Under the pieces are notes generated by a model, which was not told the origin of the DNA, ran no database searches, and worked only from the letters and a program-made list of their open reading frames with translations. From Pleurodeles waltl (lineage: Eukaryota; Chordata; Amphibia; Caudata; Salamandridae): a stretch of DNA of 64,000 nucleotides. A program made the position numbers and the translations under genes. How positions within the stretch are numbered: position 1 is the first letter of the stretch; each line of letters starts with the position of its first letter. The stretch lies in NCBI RefSeq assembly GCF_031143425.1, contig NC_090444.1:1346336323-1346400322 (forward strand), given 5' to 3'. This document shows positions 1 through 11,227 of the stretch, piece by piece.

Positions 1-3000
1 GTACAAAAAGTTGCCCTGCATTCCATGATTAGTCTTCATCATTTCTCTCAAAATTAATACCAAATCTGTGACCCCCGTACCATTCATTACCCCGGCCATA
101 TTTTTCATGAAAAAAGCCCAGGCATAGAGATGTAGATCCGGGATCGCTATCCCCCCTTTCTCCTTTTTCCTCCTCAGTTTCTTCCATGACATGCGTACCT
201 CTTTAGAAGCCCAAATAAAACTGCTGATTTTACCCTGCAATTTATTCAACCACTCTTTGTTAAACTTTAAAAGGATCGCATTAAAGATGAACAGGAGTTT
301 AGGTAATATAACCATTTTGACCAAATTCGCCCTTCCTATAATTGTCAGAGGGAGGTTTGACCAACTTTTCATTAGCTTACATGAGTCTCTCATAATTCTC
401 CAAAAGTTAACTTCCGCTAAGTTTGCTATTTCCTGAGTAATCGTAACCCCTTAATATTTGATCTCGCTCTTAGTTGGGATATTCTCTGTCTGCATATTCC
501 ACGCAATAATTTCTGTTTTTCCCCTGTTGACTGTTTACCCCGCAATCTGCCCAAACTCATTCGTATGCTCCTCTAAAATTGGTAGTGTTTGTTGCAAATT
601 TGTAGTATATATCATTAAATCGTCTGTGTACAAAGCTACCTTCCTTCCCCATCTTTCACAAATGAAAGGCGGTATCTTCTGATCTCTTCTGATAATACAA
701 GCAAGGGGCTCTATGTACAAATTAAATACCAACGGGCACAATGGACAGCCTTGCCCAGTTCCTCTTTCAATTTTAAAAGTACGTGTTAATGAACCATTAA
801 CCAGAACTTTAGCAACCGGGTCGTGGTAAATCCTCCGCAATACCCTTGTAAACTTCTCTCCCAAGTTAAAAGTTTGACAAAGAGTGTCCAGATACACCCA
901 GTTAACTCTATCAAAGGCCTTGGTAGGATCGATTGTAATGAGAGCTAATGGCTTCTTCCCAACTTGAGCTAAATCTACTGATGCTATTACACTATGAGTC
1001 AATTCATGCAGATACCTATTTTAAAAAAAACCTTTTTGGTCGTCCTGAATAAGCTTACCTAAGACCCTCCCCAGTCTTTCTGCCAGGAGCTTTGAAAAGA
1101 TTTTATAATCACAATTTAACAAAGGAATCGGTCTGTATGAATCACAGCTTCTAGGGTCTTTCCCTGGTTTTAGGATTAAAGTAATAGTGGCCTCCTTCCA
1201 GGAGGGAGATAATGGACCCCCCTCCTCTAGAATATTGTTACATAAATCCACCAGGTACCTAATGATACTGGCCCCTAGTGCTCTATATACTTCGAAAGGT
1301 AGGCCGCCCGGGCCAGGGATCTTCACTGACCTACTTGCCTGCATAACTCACTCTATTTCAACCTTGCATATCCTCTCGTTTAAAACCCTTATTATCCTCC
1401 TCCTCAGAGGCCGGCAAGTTGAGGTCCTTTAACCAACCCCTCACTGACTCCGGTGATATTATCAAATTCTCTGAATAAAGCTCCTTGTAGAGGTCCCGGA
1501 TAACCTCTGCAATCTCCCTAGTACTACTGCAAATCTCGCCTGGTCTCCTACCACAGATCTCTCCCACCTTATTCCTAACCTGATTCGTCCTTATTTTCCA
1601 AGCCAGTAATTTCCCACAGCTTTCTCCATGCTCAAACTGTGCATGCTTACTAGCTTCAAACCTAGCTTTAATCCTGTTATCAACTACAGCTACCAGCTCC
1701 TGCTTTAGGTCTCGACACTGCCTCTTTAGTACTTGGGCCTTCTCTCCTTCAAGATCCATGGCAATCAACTCTAGCTCTGCAAGATGTAACCGCTGTTCTA
1801 TACACGTAATCTCTTCTTTGTAGGCCTTCCTTTTAATAGAAGAAGCTTTTACCAGCCTTCCTCTCAGGAAGGCCTTGAAAGTGTCCCAGACTATGGCCGG
1901 AGATGCTGATCCAGAGTTTATAATAAAAAACTCATCAACCTCAGTTCTTAATTCTGCTACTAATTTCTCATCCAATAATAGACTCCTATCTAACGTCCAC
2001 CTACTCTGAGAGACCCTCTTCTGCAGCCAGATATCTATGCTTACTGCCGAATGGTCGGATATATGAGATACAGCATGAACTACCTCCTTGACCTGGTCCC
2101 TCAGTCTTGCATCTACTAAAACATAGTCTATCCTAGACTGGTGCCTGTATTTCTTATTGTGGTATGTATACCCACGTTTTGGACCCATCCTCTGTCTCCA
2201 AACATCATGTAACCCTAACTGAGACATCATTGCTAATACCTTAGACCGCATCTTTTCGTTGATTTTCACCCTGATACCTGAGGACTTATCTAAATTATAA
2301 TTCAGTACTACATTAAAGTCCCCCACCCATATTATGGAGTCGGGATACTGCAACATCTGATTAAAGAGGTCCAACAAAGGTGAAGGGTCATCTCTATTAG
2401 GTCTATAGTAGCCTACTATAGTAAAGACCTGTTAAACACCGACAGCCTTCCAATTGCCCACCTACCCGCCTTGTCCACTGGCCCACCCTGGAAAGAGATG
2501 TTAGGGTGATTTCTAACTAAAATGGCCACCCCTTTACTCCCCCCTGCCTGTGTATTACTTATAAACTGCTGGAGCCATCTACATGAGCTAAATAATTCTG
2601 TGCATTCTGCGGTAGACAGGTGCGTCTCTTGCAAAATTATAACATTCACAAAGGCAAGGTCCAACAAAGGTGAAGGGTCATCTCTATTAGGTCCATAGTA
2701 GCCTACTATAGTAAAGACCTGTAGAGATGTTAGGGTGATTTCTAACTAAAATGGCCACCCCTTTACTCCCCCCGCCTGTGTAGTACTTAAAAACTGCTGG
2801 AGCCATCTATATGAGCTAAATAATTCTGTGCATTCTGCGGTAGACAGGTGTGTTTCTTGCAAAATTATAACATTCGCAAAGGCAAGGTCCAACAAAGGTG
2901 AAGGGTCATCTCTACTAGGTCCATAGTAGCCTACTATAGTAAAGACCTGTTCAAACACCGACAGCCTTCTAATTGCCCACCTACCCGCCTTGTCCACTGG

Positions 3001-3267
3001 CCCACCTGGAAAGAGATGTTAGGATGATTTCTAACTAAAATGGCCACCCCTTTACCCCCCCTCCTGTGTAGTACTTAAAAACTGCTGGAGCCATCTACAT
3101 GAGCTAAATAATTCTGTGCATTCTGCTGTAGACAGGTGCGTCTCTTGCAAAATTATAACATTCGCAAAGGTATCGCTCAAGTACTGCATCAACCTTCTCT
3201 GCCTACTTTTCACTCTTAAGCCATTCACATTCCAGGATAATAATTTTAACTCGTTCATCCCTGCCAC
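1..3267 (-). pseudogene. L1 ORF2 (endonuclease-reverse transcriptase), broken and partial
   Basis: Reads from an ATG at 3267 towards position 1. An APE-type endonuclease comes first, with the motifs SWNVNG, LQETHL, WVGDFN, SRIDYVLV and SDHSAV, which carry the usual catalytic residues. The RT follows: motif A TIDPTKAFDRVNW (about 935-900), motif B GTGQGCPL (about 770-740), and motif C YTDD in place of the usual YADD or FADD (about 635-620). Minus-strand translation of 535-1 continues as the typical L1 post-RT region (ILPKLLFIFNAI, then SSFIWASK). There are frameshifts near 2400 and 1350 and an in-frame TAA at 1021-1023. The endonuclease region is abnormally long because of an internal triplication. 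Known for the family: target nicking and target-primed reverse transcription. This copy cannot make a full protein. Confidence 0.88.
2368..3170 (-). repeat. Three tandem copies of a ~285-bp segment inside the L1 endonuclease
   Basis: Copies start at about 2368, 2658 and 2886 on the plus strand (spacings 290 and 228 bp) and the last ends near 3170. Each holds the stretch encoding NVIILQETHL through YYGP. The middle copy lacks about 62 bp (the part encoding FQGGPVDKAGRWAI is mostly gone). The junctions fuse the residues before NVIILQE to the LLDL stretch that normally follows YYGPSRDDPSP, so the same cut points were used twice. Copies are very similar by eye, so the event looks recent relative to the decay of the rest. 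Confidence 0.85.
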
Positions 3268-3478
3268 CTATATGCCGTTTGTGGGGGTAACTGGTAGGGT
3301 TCCCTATGCCTTTCCAATGCACTACTAAATGAGGACCTTCTTTTTTTATTTTCTCGTTTTTTTTTATTTTTCCCCCTCTGCTTCCCACCCAGTGCCCAAC
3401 CCTTCCACTACCCTCCCTCCCTAACTCCACAACCTCTGCCCCTAACCCCAAGTGCCCGGGAAAACCCATCCTATCTCT

Positions 3479-5273
3479 CTAACTGGGCGATGTATCTCGC
3501 CCCAGGAGGTCCGTCGCTGGCCATTTCCTACAGTACCGTACAAACGGAAAGAGGACACAACGAGGTCTTATACTGTCCGCCAAGCGAGCTTCGCCGAGAG
3601 TCTTAATTAGGTCATCCACCTCCTTCCAGTCCCTAAAGTTGTACATTTTATTGTTAGCCATGACTCTCAGGGAAGCTGGGAACTTCAGTTGGGCCGTAGC
3701 CCCCAAACCTTTCAAGGCTTCAATCCTTTTTCCCAGCTCCTATTGTCTATTCAAAGTTACACTTGACAGATCCGACCTGATATCAAATCTAATCCCTTCG
3801 GCTGCTAACGACTTCTGCTTCAATGCTCCTGCCAAGATGTGCTCTTTAAGTGCATACGTTTGAAAATTAACCAATATTTTCCTGGGCTTATCCCTGTTCG
3901 GGGTTTTCTCAAATGGATCCCTATGCACTCTTTGGATGTCTCTTGCAATATCTTCTACTGTATCTGTAATCTGCACGCCCTGCTTTATAACCGTGTCACA
4001 AGGCCTTTCAGATCACTCCCTTCCATCCCTTCTGGAACTCTTGGGAGCCTCAAGTTGCATCTTCTTTGATTATTCTCCAAAGACTCGAGTTTCGATAAGA
4101 CATTCTCTTCGGTATATTTCAACCTCTGAATCTCAACATTATTCACTTCTATTGCCGACTTCAATCTCCCCACCTGTCCCTCCAAGGCTGCGGTCCTCCC
4201 CGCTAGGTCATCGTTTTTTTCCCCAAGGGTCTTGCATAGACCTCATATCTCCTTTTGGTTAGTAATCGAAGCATCAAACCCCCCCCTTAACCTCCAGAGA
4301 TAGGGCTCTTAACATTCCTGTGATTGAGTGATTGGGAAGCTCCTCCCCATCATACCCCCCTTGTTGCATGTCGTCTTCTCTGAAGGGTAACTCCTGCAGA
4401 GGAAAATTCTGGGGTTGAAGACCTTGACTCTGTTGACTCGCTTCTTCAGTGCCCCCCTCGGGTCTGAGGTCCACCTTCTCCACCTCCAAAGTTTGAACTT
4501 CCCCATTAAGCCTCCTCCTCCCAAGGCCATCAATCAAAAGCCCCTGGGGAAGACCACTGGTCGCCATTTGCTCAGTCCCCAGACTCTCTAGTGGCTGAAA
4601 TCTATTAGGGCTGCAAAAGTCATAAGAGACTTGCCTGCCCCCCTCCCATGTACTGTCATCCAAGGTTCCCTTTACCGTGTCCTGGGTGGACTACCTTTGC
4701 AGTTTGCTGTGGTAAGTCTGATTTCTCCATACCCTGAGGCTGGATCCTAAAAAAGTCGTAATGAGGGAGTAATCCTAAGGCTCCTTTCCCGAGCATCCCC
4801 ATATTTACAGAGGGCTTATCCTTCCCCCTACCGCCTCTGCCACTGAGTCTAGCTTGATCCCTTTGTGCTTTAAGGCTGTCATTAGAAGGCGCTACTGAAT
4901 CGGGCCCCAAATTTCCCTTAGCCTCAGTGTTCTTCCTGCTGCTCCTGAAAGAGTTGGTAAGACCAGCACCTTTACTTTCCCTCAAACGTTTATGTGTAAA
5001 CATAGCACAGTTCTGCTTTCCAGTAACAGTCTCAGAGCTTTCCGCTGTTAGGGAGGGGAACAGCACATTACCTTGCCTCTGCTACCTCGGCTGCATCTGT
5101 TCCTTCTGTTGCATCCATTCAAAGTGCTCCAAGAGCCTATTGCTAATTTCACTGCTTGTGCTGCCACTGCCACAGGTAATCTTTCCACCCCAGAAGGAGA
5201 CTCTCGAGGCAGCCTCTCTGCTCAGCTGAATCCCAGCTGCAGCTCGCGCCCACTGGTTGAGCGCATCCCTCAT
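3479..5273 (-). pseudogene. L1 ORF1 (RNA-binding chaperone), broken
   Basis: Five minus-strand pieces line up as one L1 ORF1: 5273-5082, 5066-4656, 4663-4274, 4185-3985 and 3976-3479. The first two are in one frame, separated by a TAG at 5082-5084; later pieces need frameshifts. The N-terminal part is basic and low in complexity. The 4185-3985 piece has a heptad-like coiled coil (QVGRLKSAIEVNNVEIQRL) leading into NNQRRCNLRLPRVPEG, the usual start of the L1 RRM. The 3976-3740 piece (HRDPFEKTPNRDKPRKILV) and the 3715-3479 piece (NKMYNFRDWKEVDDLI) match the C-terminal domain. Known role of the family: trimeric protein that coats L1 RNA in cytoplasmic particles. Confidence 0.78.
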
Positions 5274-5560
5274 CTCACATGCCTCTCTTAACGTCGGAGC
5301 CCCAAGCAGCTGCCAAAAGGTATTTTTAAAGTTAATCCCCCGTCAGGCCACATTAGTGATGTGCTACTACGGGGAATAATTCCCATGTGCCTCTTCTCCT
5401 CTGGATGCTGCTCCGAAGCGGCACCTCACACAATTAGCTTTCTGACCTGCACAAGCGTCCCGCGGCTGCTACCTACGCGGCCGCCATGTTTTCCCCACAA
5501 AATTTAGAGTGCTTCTTGTGCTGGCTTTCAGGGGAGCCTCTAACTCTCCGCAGGGACCCT

Positions 5561-6278
5561 CTTAAGGCTTGAAGTTTCATGAATCCACTGTACAACAACA
5601 CAGTTGGCTGACCCACTGTCGACAGAAGTGCTGCCAATTAGGCAAGCCACAACTGGGTATTAAGAGAGTCAAAGAAGAGCCCAGAAAGAGTTGCCCTCAA
5701 CCCCAACTCTTTGTGACTGAGAAGGCACTCACCCTGTGTCTCCTACCTCCACTTGCACAAGTGCTGGGTCGCTTTTGCTAGGAGACAGAATAAATACACT
5801 TTAGCAGCAATGTCTGCTGTCATGCCACTGGGTCCTGGGTGCATCTGATACTGTCTGGAAGTGAGTTACCAGGCTTGACAGCTTGTACTGAGAAGGCAGC
5901 ATCTCCTACAGATTTCTGATGGTAAGTTGGTACTATGATAAGTCATGCAAGTGTGGAGCGCAGTGTTCTGTTTGGTTTGTATTTCATGCATGCCCACACA
6001 ATATTTTTGATTAATTTAAGTTAAGGAGGGTTATCATCTGTTTTGGTCTTAAGTGTAACAATCGTTGCATCCTATTCTGTGGCAGTTACTTTCCCCCTCA
6101 CTCGTCATTGCAGCGCTTTGAAGTTGTCACCCTCCATCTCTGCCCATTTTAACAGTTCTCTAGTCCAAGAGTCCAGTGACGGTGCCTAACCTGATTTCCA
6201 AGATGAGGCCATATGGCTCTTAGCAAGCAACCATGGCATCTCTGAAAATCTTTTTTCTAGCTTTGCACTCTTCACTTT
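5561..6278. other. Unassigned spacer between two L1 remnants
   Basis: Only short, unconvincing reading frames. No repeat structure or RNA gene was recognised. Probably old decayed repeat DNA. Confidence 0.4.
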
Positions 6279-7165
6279 TTATGTAATCTCAGTATGTTTG
6301 GTTCCAGTGAATAGGTTTAAGTTCTGCCACTTCCAGTACCATCTTCTAAACTGACTCCCAATATAAAGTAAGTTCTGGGCCGCCCCGGAACATGTGAGAA
6401 ATATTGGGCCCAGTCTGATGACATCTGGGACACTCAGTGAGGAAAGTTGGATACATTTTGTGCAATTTATGAGGTGTAAGGGCATACATTTGTAACAAAT
6501 TTCTGGCTTTTCTGTTTGTTTGCATATGTGTCATGTGTGGGTGGCTCTACATTGGACTGCTTCCAGATGGATATTTTGCCTGGCTAGCACACCATATGTA
6601 AAAAATTGACCTACTGGCACTTGTGTTTTCTGTCGTAGTTCATCGGATGTTAATAGTTTACGGTTATCAACGATACCGCTGAGTGTGGTGATGTTGGCAC
6701 AGTTTCAGTTCAGCCTGCCTAATGTCATTCATATGTTACATAAACTAGAGTGGATCCACAGTGGAAGCTCAGGGGACTATTGTGTTTCAATTTTGTTGTG
6801 AGGCATTTTTCCAATAGTGTTTGGCTACATCCAGCAATCAAAATCATTGTTGCGATTTATTTCTGGTATTTAATACTTCAGATACTAGTATTTCTCTGAT
6901 CCAAGGGTTTCCTAAGTATACTAGATCCATCAGTTGTGAGTTCCCCACCCATCCGGCTACCCATGTAACTGTGCTGCTAGTTAGTATGTTTCACATGCAA
7001 GGCAGCCTGCTCCCCCCCATCACTTTCTGATGTAATATTGTCCATTACCCAGTTTTCCAGGGTGGCATTCATATTGCTGCCTACTGCTGACTCGGGGAGG
7101 CCCATGATCCTTATATTATTGTGGTGGGATCCCCCTTCTGCATTTTCTACTCTGCCCTCCAACAC
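6279..7165 (-). pseudogene. L1 remnant, copy 2: ORF1 piece plus ORF2 C-terminus
   Basis: Two L1 pieces in the same orientation. At 7165-6977 the minus strand reads LEGRVENAEGGSHHNNIRIM followed by GLPES, the ORF1 coiled-coil/RRM junction. At 6534-6346 it reads YALTPHKLHKMYP, then a CPRC pair and an SHMF stretch, the ORF2 C-terminal cysteine/histidine region that normally reads like LTPxxLHKM...CWRC...HIWW. The intervening endonuclease and RT (about 3 kb) are missing, so this is either an internally deleted copy or two fragments brought together. The HIWW-like segment is altered (HMFRGG). Confidence 0.68.
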
Positions 7166-9479
7166 TCAGACTTTCTTTTGCATGTGGGACTACTGGGATT
7201 TTTTCATTGCAGACCGAAGGTCATCCAGGGCTTTCTTGTGTGGGAGACCCTTTCAGGCTTTATGTGCTAATCAGCTTGTACTGTATTGTACTACAATGTT
7301 TATATAGCGCTTACTACATATATATGGGGTGCTGAAATGCTTGCCCTACATGGTTAGCATGCTACACTGTAGGGTGTATGATTGGAAGGTTGTTATATTT
7401 GTTTTGATGATATGTGGAAAGTGTTTCCATGTTGTGCGTGATGACCACTTAGGTGCAGTTATGGTGTTATGGGATTCAGCACTTTGCAGTGTGATGGATG
7501 AAAAATTGTGAGAGACGGGCACACACTTTGCCATTTTCTGTAAGTTGGCAGCTTTGAGTAGCTCTGCAGATCCCTTTTTGCTGTATCTTATTTTCATAGT
7601 CCACTGAACTGGTTAATGCACTGGGTTGGCCATTCTGAGTTAACTTTTTAAAGTTTAAAGTTTATGGTTCTGAGCAGGGATTAGTTGGAGAGAGGCATGG
7701 AGCAGAGATCCACTGGGATGGATCTTGTTACTATCATCCAATATCTTATTGCCATTGTGAAATGTCAAAAGTGGTCACAGTATGTAGCTAGTTGGGAATC
7801 ACAGTGGTGGACTAAAATAAAGCCCTCCACTGGGCAGTGGCAGGTGACCGATCTTTTCAGTTCTTCTACGCCTGTTCAGTTAGTTATGGGTGCTTTATTG
7901 CTGTGGACTGGTACATTACTGGGCAATAGATATGACCTATAGCACCAGTTTTGTCTTATGTGAGTATGGCAAGCATTATAAGAACATTATTATGGATTCT
8001 GTATGAACCAACATTGGCTGCCCAACCTCTGAGTGTTATAGAATAAGTATTAATATGAAACAAGAAAGTTACATGTTGTATAGTATTCTAATTGCATTTA
8101 TATCACACTACCCCTAAAAACGTATTGTAGCACTTTACGCTTGGCAGCATGCTGTTGTGCAGCTCACGTTTGCTATTGTTTTTTTCTGTTTATTTTTGGT
8201 TATTGTTTCTTCTGCTCTTAAAGAAACCTTAGAAATCCACTTAAAAACACAAAGGTTACAGGATTGTTATAGTTATAGCTATGTATGTATATTTACAGAC
8301 ACAAAGACATAGAAATTTGGCAGTTGGTGTTATCTCAAGTAACTATAACTCGTGCCCAAGGCTCCAGGAGAGTGTCTGCATGGCTTCCCCCTTCCCTTTT
8401 GTGGCAGAAGTATTTGGACCCATCTTTGACAAAGTTCAGGGACTAGAATTGCTCCCAAAGCTCAAGAACCGCTTGCAGACATTTGTGTCTCTGCAATGGA
8501 TTGCGAAGATATTTCAGTTTATTGATCAGAAGTCTAAAATTCTGTAGAGTCTGTATAGTTGAAGCTGTATCCTTCAATAACTAACACTGGGAGGGAGGCT
8601 GAGTCAGTAGATAATCCAAATAAGAATGAACTATCACTCCTTGAGCATTCAGAAGACTTAAGACCAGAGTTAGAACCCTGGAAAAAACTGTGGGAGAGGT
8701 CTTGAGCCCAAAAGGTTGCATTGGTATTTGCTAGTGGAAATTACCTACCCCAAACATTAGGAAATTTTGATGTGAGGGAGCTATGGAGACATAAAGGTAG
8801 GTCACCTGAAGATGAATCTTTGTTAGGAATTTCCAACCTGAAGCTGTATATTAGAAAGTGTTATATTGTAAGCCAGTGCTTCTTTGTGGCCTATGGGAGA
8901 GATAGCCTTACCACAGTTAGGAGCAGGCCTGAAGGCATGCTTTTTGCATTATCACTTTAATCAACTTCTGGCATTAACTTAAATGCCACGGGTAAGCAGG
9001 ATACCATCATCTAGGGATCTATAGGTAAATTAAATATACCTGTCAGGGATTTGCCAGATCTTCATGTTTTAGGGGTCAGAGCACGTACACTGGGTGCTGG
9101 ACAGCAGAGCATCAGTGTTCATGGTCCATAAACCAGAAATATAATCTAGCAAAAAGTGTGGGGGTGTGGGCCCATAAAATGGGCATTGCAAATCCCACTC
9201 CAAAACAAGGGGAGACCAAGAGTCTTTACCTCTGACTCCATGCCAATATCTCTCACTGGATGGGGAAGTTTGGTGTAATTTTCTTGAATGCTTGCCCGTG
9301 AAAGGAGCCTCCTGGACTGAAAACACAAACTGGCCACCAAGAGAAATATTCTTGACATTGTCAATAGAGGTCCTCATATATAAAGACCACTGGTGCCAGT
9401 AGCAGTAGGGATAATCAGCATAAAGGGATCCCCTCCCTGCCACCTTAATGACCCAAATAATATGCTAATAACAATCTTA
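7166..9479. other. No gene recognised; possible short dispersed repeats
   Basis: Two stretches near 7285-7330 and 8085-8150 share the feel of a repeat end (tttatatagcgcttacta; tttatatcacactaccc...), and 8240-8350 contains a small inverted motif around gttatagttatagct. I could not delimit any element. A 124-codon minus-strand frame at 9443-9069 has no recognisable domain. Confidence 0.3.
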
Positions 9480-10171
9480 GGGCCAGATGTATCAAAGTTC
9501 CATTTTGCACTACCTAAATAGCGAATTTGTAGAAATTGATATTTAGGTAATGCAAAATGGGATGTAACAAAATAGTGCTTCCCTAATAGCGATTTCTAAA
9601 AATTCGCAATTGCTATTAAGGAATCGCTATTAAGGAACGAGACTCATAGGTGTGAATAGTTTTGCATTTCCTAATTTGCAAATTCCTATTAGGAATTCAC
9701 AAATTAGGTAATGCAAAAACAAGGGTGCTGAGGGCCTGAGACCCCGTTTGATGCACCCCTCAAAAACAATTGTTCACATGTAAAGCGCACACATGCCCTG
9801 AGGGCATGTGTGTGCGCTACATGGCACTTTAAACAATGCAATTTAGTGAATTTTTTAAAAGTGCAAATAGTTACTACCAACTTGGAGTTGGTGATAATTG
9901 CATTTCCTAAATGCCCAGTTCGCAGTTAGGAAATGCTTGATACATGTGCATAGGAAATTGCAAATAGGAATTCCCTATTTACGATTTCCTATTTAAGGAA
10001 TTGCAAATTGTGATTCCCTATTCGGAGTCACAATTTTAGGGAATCGATAAAAATTGTGATTTCCTAAGATTGGACTGTGATGCCTTTGATACATCATGAA
10101 AGGCTATTTTGCATTTGCAAATGGTGGAATGGAGGTTTGCGAATGCAAAATGTTTTGATACATTTGGTCCC
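9480..10171. mobile_element. Palindromic non-autonomous DNA element (MITE-like), 692 bp
   Basis: Starts GGGCCAGATGTATCAAA and ends with a near-complement, TTTGATACATTTGGTCCC. The interior is a chain of inverted repeats (around gcacacatgccctgagggcatgtgtgc, for example) and of short motifs such as ttcctaat/attaggaa. It shares its terminal sequence with the element at 56334-57052, so they are the same family or sister families. No matching 3-bp duplication is visible here (TTA left, AAA right), which fits decay. No coding capacity. Confidence 0.72.
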
Positions 10172-11099
10172 AAATGCATTAAAAAGGTAGCAATTGTTTA
10201 TATGTCAATTAAATAGGCATATCATAAGACGCCAAACTCGATTGAAAAGGGAATCTAAGCAGAGGCTCTGCAATTCCCTGAAGGAGGAGCATAGAATTAG
10301 AGGAAGCAGCTACTAGCACAGACCTCAGAACAACAGTAGCGCTCCAGCAACTGTGCACTGAATCGTCTGAATTACATTAAATAATTAAGAAACACAGTGC
10401 CTTTGCAACCGCAAAATGTTAAAACATATTTTGACATGGTGCTGCCAGCAGCCGCAATGAGTAAACATAGAAATGGGGTGCACTTGCACCTGCTCTGATT
10501 AAATACCCACACCTGGTGCCACCAACAGCCATAGCAAATAATGAAAAAAACATAGTGCAGGGCCAGCGCCAAGCATGGACAGCGTGGGCAGCTGCTCAGG
10601 GCCCTGTGCCTGCTAAAAAACTAAGGGGCCCCACACCAGAGTACTGCCTTTACAAAGGCATCAGTGTTACAAGTTCCAGGTGGACAACCCCCTCCCTAGG
10701 GTATTGCAGTGATGGTGTTTTTTTTACAATTCCCTTTCATTGTTTTTTTCATACAGGCAAAAGATACACAGAGTTAAGCATAAACATTAGCTCTAGCTGA
10801 CCATAAGTGAGCAGTGTCTTTTTTCATTTGTGTATTTTATAAGACGGGAAGGAAGATTGAATGACTGGGGAAGTAACAGAGCAAGAAGAGATGGAGTTGA
10901 AGGGGGTGGGAAGGGAAGAAGGATTGCTCCCACATCCATCTTGACCATCCAGAGAGAAGCACAAGTCCTCAAAGACACACCCAACACCTCTTGCCTATCA
11001 AGGTACACTCCATTTCTTGCCCCAGCACATTAAAAAAGATTGCACTAATTTGCAGCATCATGCATGTTCACATATGATGTCCTCCTTCCTGTGTTCCCG
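10172..11099. other. No gene recognised
   Basis: Mixed sequence with only short frames. The stretch around 10555-10640 (gggccagcgcc...gggccctgtgcc...aggggcccc) looks like a dispersed repeat but has no boundaries I can define. From about 10830 onwards the strand becomes purine-rich and grades into the minisatellite. Confidence 0.3.
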
Positions 11100-11227
11100 G
11101 GGACACCTAAGGAGGTCTGGTGTCTCTTTTGCTTTTAGTAGTAGTACTGAGGGAGGGGAAAACATAAAGGGGTAAGACAAGCAAAAGAAGGTAAGAGGCA
11201 TGGGAGATGATAGGTGAAGGGTACAGC

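Larger units (their letters stand above)
1..5560 (-). mobile_element. L1-like LINE, copy 1, left end cut by window edge
   Basis: Minus-strand non-LTR retrotransposon with the L1 layout: a 5' leader (about 5274-5560), a degenerate ORF1 (5273-3479), a short spacer with a pyrimidine-rich tract near 3330-3430, and ORF2 (from 3267) running off the left edge. Both ORFs have several frameshifts and stops, so the copy is dead. The 3' UTR and poly(A) tail lie outside the window. The 5' boundary near 5560 is approximate; I could not find a target-site duplication because the 3' end is missing. Confidence 0.85.

Noticed and set aside
9069..9443. 124-codon minus-strand frame as a possible gene
   Set aside because: No recognisable motif, no conserved neighbour, and length is not exceptional for a 64-kb window.
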